DNA from: Eubacterium barkeri
Lineage (GTDB): Bacteria; Bacillota; Clostridia; Eubacteriales; Eubacteriaceae
Assembly: GCF_900107125.1 (NCBI RefSeq)
Contig: NZ_FNOU01000004.1
Location: forward strand, 62,001 to 126,000
Direction of reading: 5' to 3'
Length of the DNA: 64,000 nt
Both the position numbers and the translations under genes were made by a program. This document shows positions 63,162 to 64,000 of this stretch, one piece after another; the first letter of the stretch is position 1; each line of letters starts with the position of its first letter. Below the pieces are notes generated by a model that saw only the letters and a program-made list of their open reading frames with translations, had not been told where the DNA came from and did no database searches.

Positions 63162-64000
63162 ATGAGCGCAAAGATTTTAGGAACGGAAAAGAATGTCGTT
63201 ACCATGGAATTAACCATTGTCGCTGAAGATTTTACAGCAGCAATTAATCAGGCTTATCAAAAGAATAAGAAATATTTTTCAATTCAGGGCTTCAGAAAGG
63301 GTAAAGCACCCCGGAAGATTATTGAAGCTCACTATGGCAAAGGTGTCTTTGTCGAAGATGCCATCGATTTTGCTTTCCCTGGCGCCTACAAGGATGCCCT
63401 GGAAGAAACCAAAATTGAAGCCGTGACCCGGCCGACTCTTGAAAAGGTCGAAAAGGTGGACGAAGCAGAAGGTGCAATCTTTATCGTCAAAGTTGGGGTT
63501 AAGCCGGAAGTTACCCTTAAAGACTATAAAGGGGCAGAAATCAATAAACTTGAGCCCGAAATTACCGAAGAAGATATTGCCGCCAAGCTTGCAGAAATGC
63601 AAAACCAAAACGCCCGGATTATTTCTGATGATGAAGCAGCCGCTAAATTAGGGGACACGGTCATCATTGATTACGAAGGCTTTGTGGATGACGAGCCTTT
63701 CATTGGCGGTAAGGATGAAGGCCATAGCTTAGAGCTGGGCAGCAACACCTTTATCCCAGGCTTTGAAGATCAATTAGTCGGGGCTAAAAAGGACGATGCC
63801 GTCGATGTTAAGGTTACCTTCCCAGAAGAATACCATGCGGATAATCTGGCGGGTAAGGATGCTGTCTTTAAAGTCGTGGTAAAGGAAGTTCAGGTAAAGG
63901 AATTACCCGTGCTGGATGATGAATTTGCCAAGGATGTCAGCGAATTTGATACCTTAGATGAGCTGAAGGCCGATATTTCTGAAAAATTAAAGGAAGAAAA
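63162..64000 (+). CDS. tig: Trigger factor, N-terminal part (runs off the window)
   Basis: About 279 residues are visible; the C-terminus is outside. The ribosome-binding signature GFRKGKAPRK is in the N-terminal domain. An FKBP-type peptidyl-prolyl isomerase domain follows (DTVIIDYEGFVDDEPF, GFEDQLVGAKKDD), then the start of the helical chaperone arms. It binds nascent chains at the ribosome exit. GGAGG lies before the ATG at 63162. Confidence 0.95.
   Translation, partial: MSAKILGTEKNVVTMELTIVAEDFTAAINQAYQKNKKYFSIQGFRKGKAPRKIIEAHYGKGVFVEDAIDFAFPGAYKDALEETKIEAVTRPTLEKVEKVDEAEGAIFIVKVGVKPEVTLKDYKGAEINKLEPEITEEDIAAKLAEMQNQNARIISDDEAAAKLGDTVIIDYEGFVDDEPFIGGKDEGHSLELGSNTFIPGFEDQLVGAKKDDAVDVKVTFPEEYHADNLAGKDAVFKVVVKEVQVKELPVLDDEFAKDVSEFDTLDELKADISEKLKEE

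Overview
The window is a dense, ordinary-looking chromosome segment of a low-to-moderate GC Gram-positive anaerobe. I infer class Clostridia, and possibly an acetogen-like Eubacteriaceae relative, but the genus is a guess. The support is AGGAGG-type ribosome binding sites, sigma-A promoters, HrcA/CIRCE control, MutS2, YlbF, MrnC, TrhP beside MltG, a TTG/GTG start habit and an acetoin-dehydrogenase-type operon. Both ends cut genes: mutS2 at the left and the trigger factor gene tig at the right. I saw no rRNA, tRNA or CRISPR.

Layout. 1-1.1 kb: mutS2 end and a PerR-like regulator with a near-perfect Per box. 1.1-5.3 kb: a leftward dhaL-VOC-dhaK-lsrF operon facing a SorC-type regulator across a dyad-rich intergenic region. 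5.4-9.8 kb: an M23 peptidase, then ylbF-mltG-trhP. 10-14 kb: the fructose PTS operon fruR-fruK-fruA, then ptsH (HPr). 14.2-17.8 kb: a large solo McrB-type AAA+ protein and a small membrane protein. 17.9-22.3 kb (minus strand): a MATE exporter, an XRE regulator with a DUF3169-like membrane protein, and cysS-mrnC. 22.4-25.4 kb: a YerC-like regulator, alaA, a PspC protein, tsaE and ispD in an overlapping run, followed by a MITE-like element. 25.7-30.6 kb: a 2-oxoacid/acetoin dehydrogenase-type operon. 30.6-34.1 kb: guaA and a decayed integrative element between two copies of the guaA terminator. 34.1-40.3 kb (minus): a glycosyltransferase and a MarR-controlled heterodimeric ABC exporter. 40.4-46.5 kb: a P1 peptidase, a DbpA-type DEAD-box helicase, MATE, an orphan amino-acid binding protein and a membrane-anchored phosphatase. 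46.6-53.3 kb: hemW and the hrcA-grpE-dnaK-dnaJ chaperone region plus a TetR regulator. 53.4-58.3 kb: radC, a RluA-type pseudouridine synthase, a class A PBP, a cupin and nth. 58.4-63 kb: the branched-chain amino-acid ABC transporter livKHMGF, then tig.

The most unusual system is the operon at 25.75-30.56 kb. Its thiamine-dependent E1 alpha and beta subunits look intact. The E2-like protein has no lipoyl domain, carries two E3-binding domains, and has lost the HxxxDG catalytic motif. The E3-like flavoprotein has lost one redox cysteine and the catalytic His-Glu pair. All four frames are open, so this looks like a repurposed complex rather than simple decay.

Other points of interest are a PerR that keeps its regulatory metal site but lacks all zinc-binding cysteines, a DhaKL/LsrF pairing that suggests an unassigned ketose or AI-2-like pathway, the solo McrB-type ATPase, the MITE-like repeat placed directly upstream of the dehydrogenase operon, and the guaA-associated island remnant.
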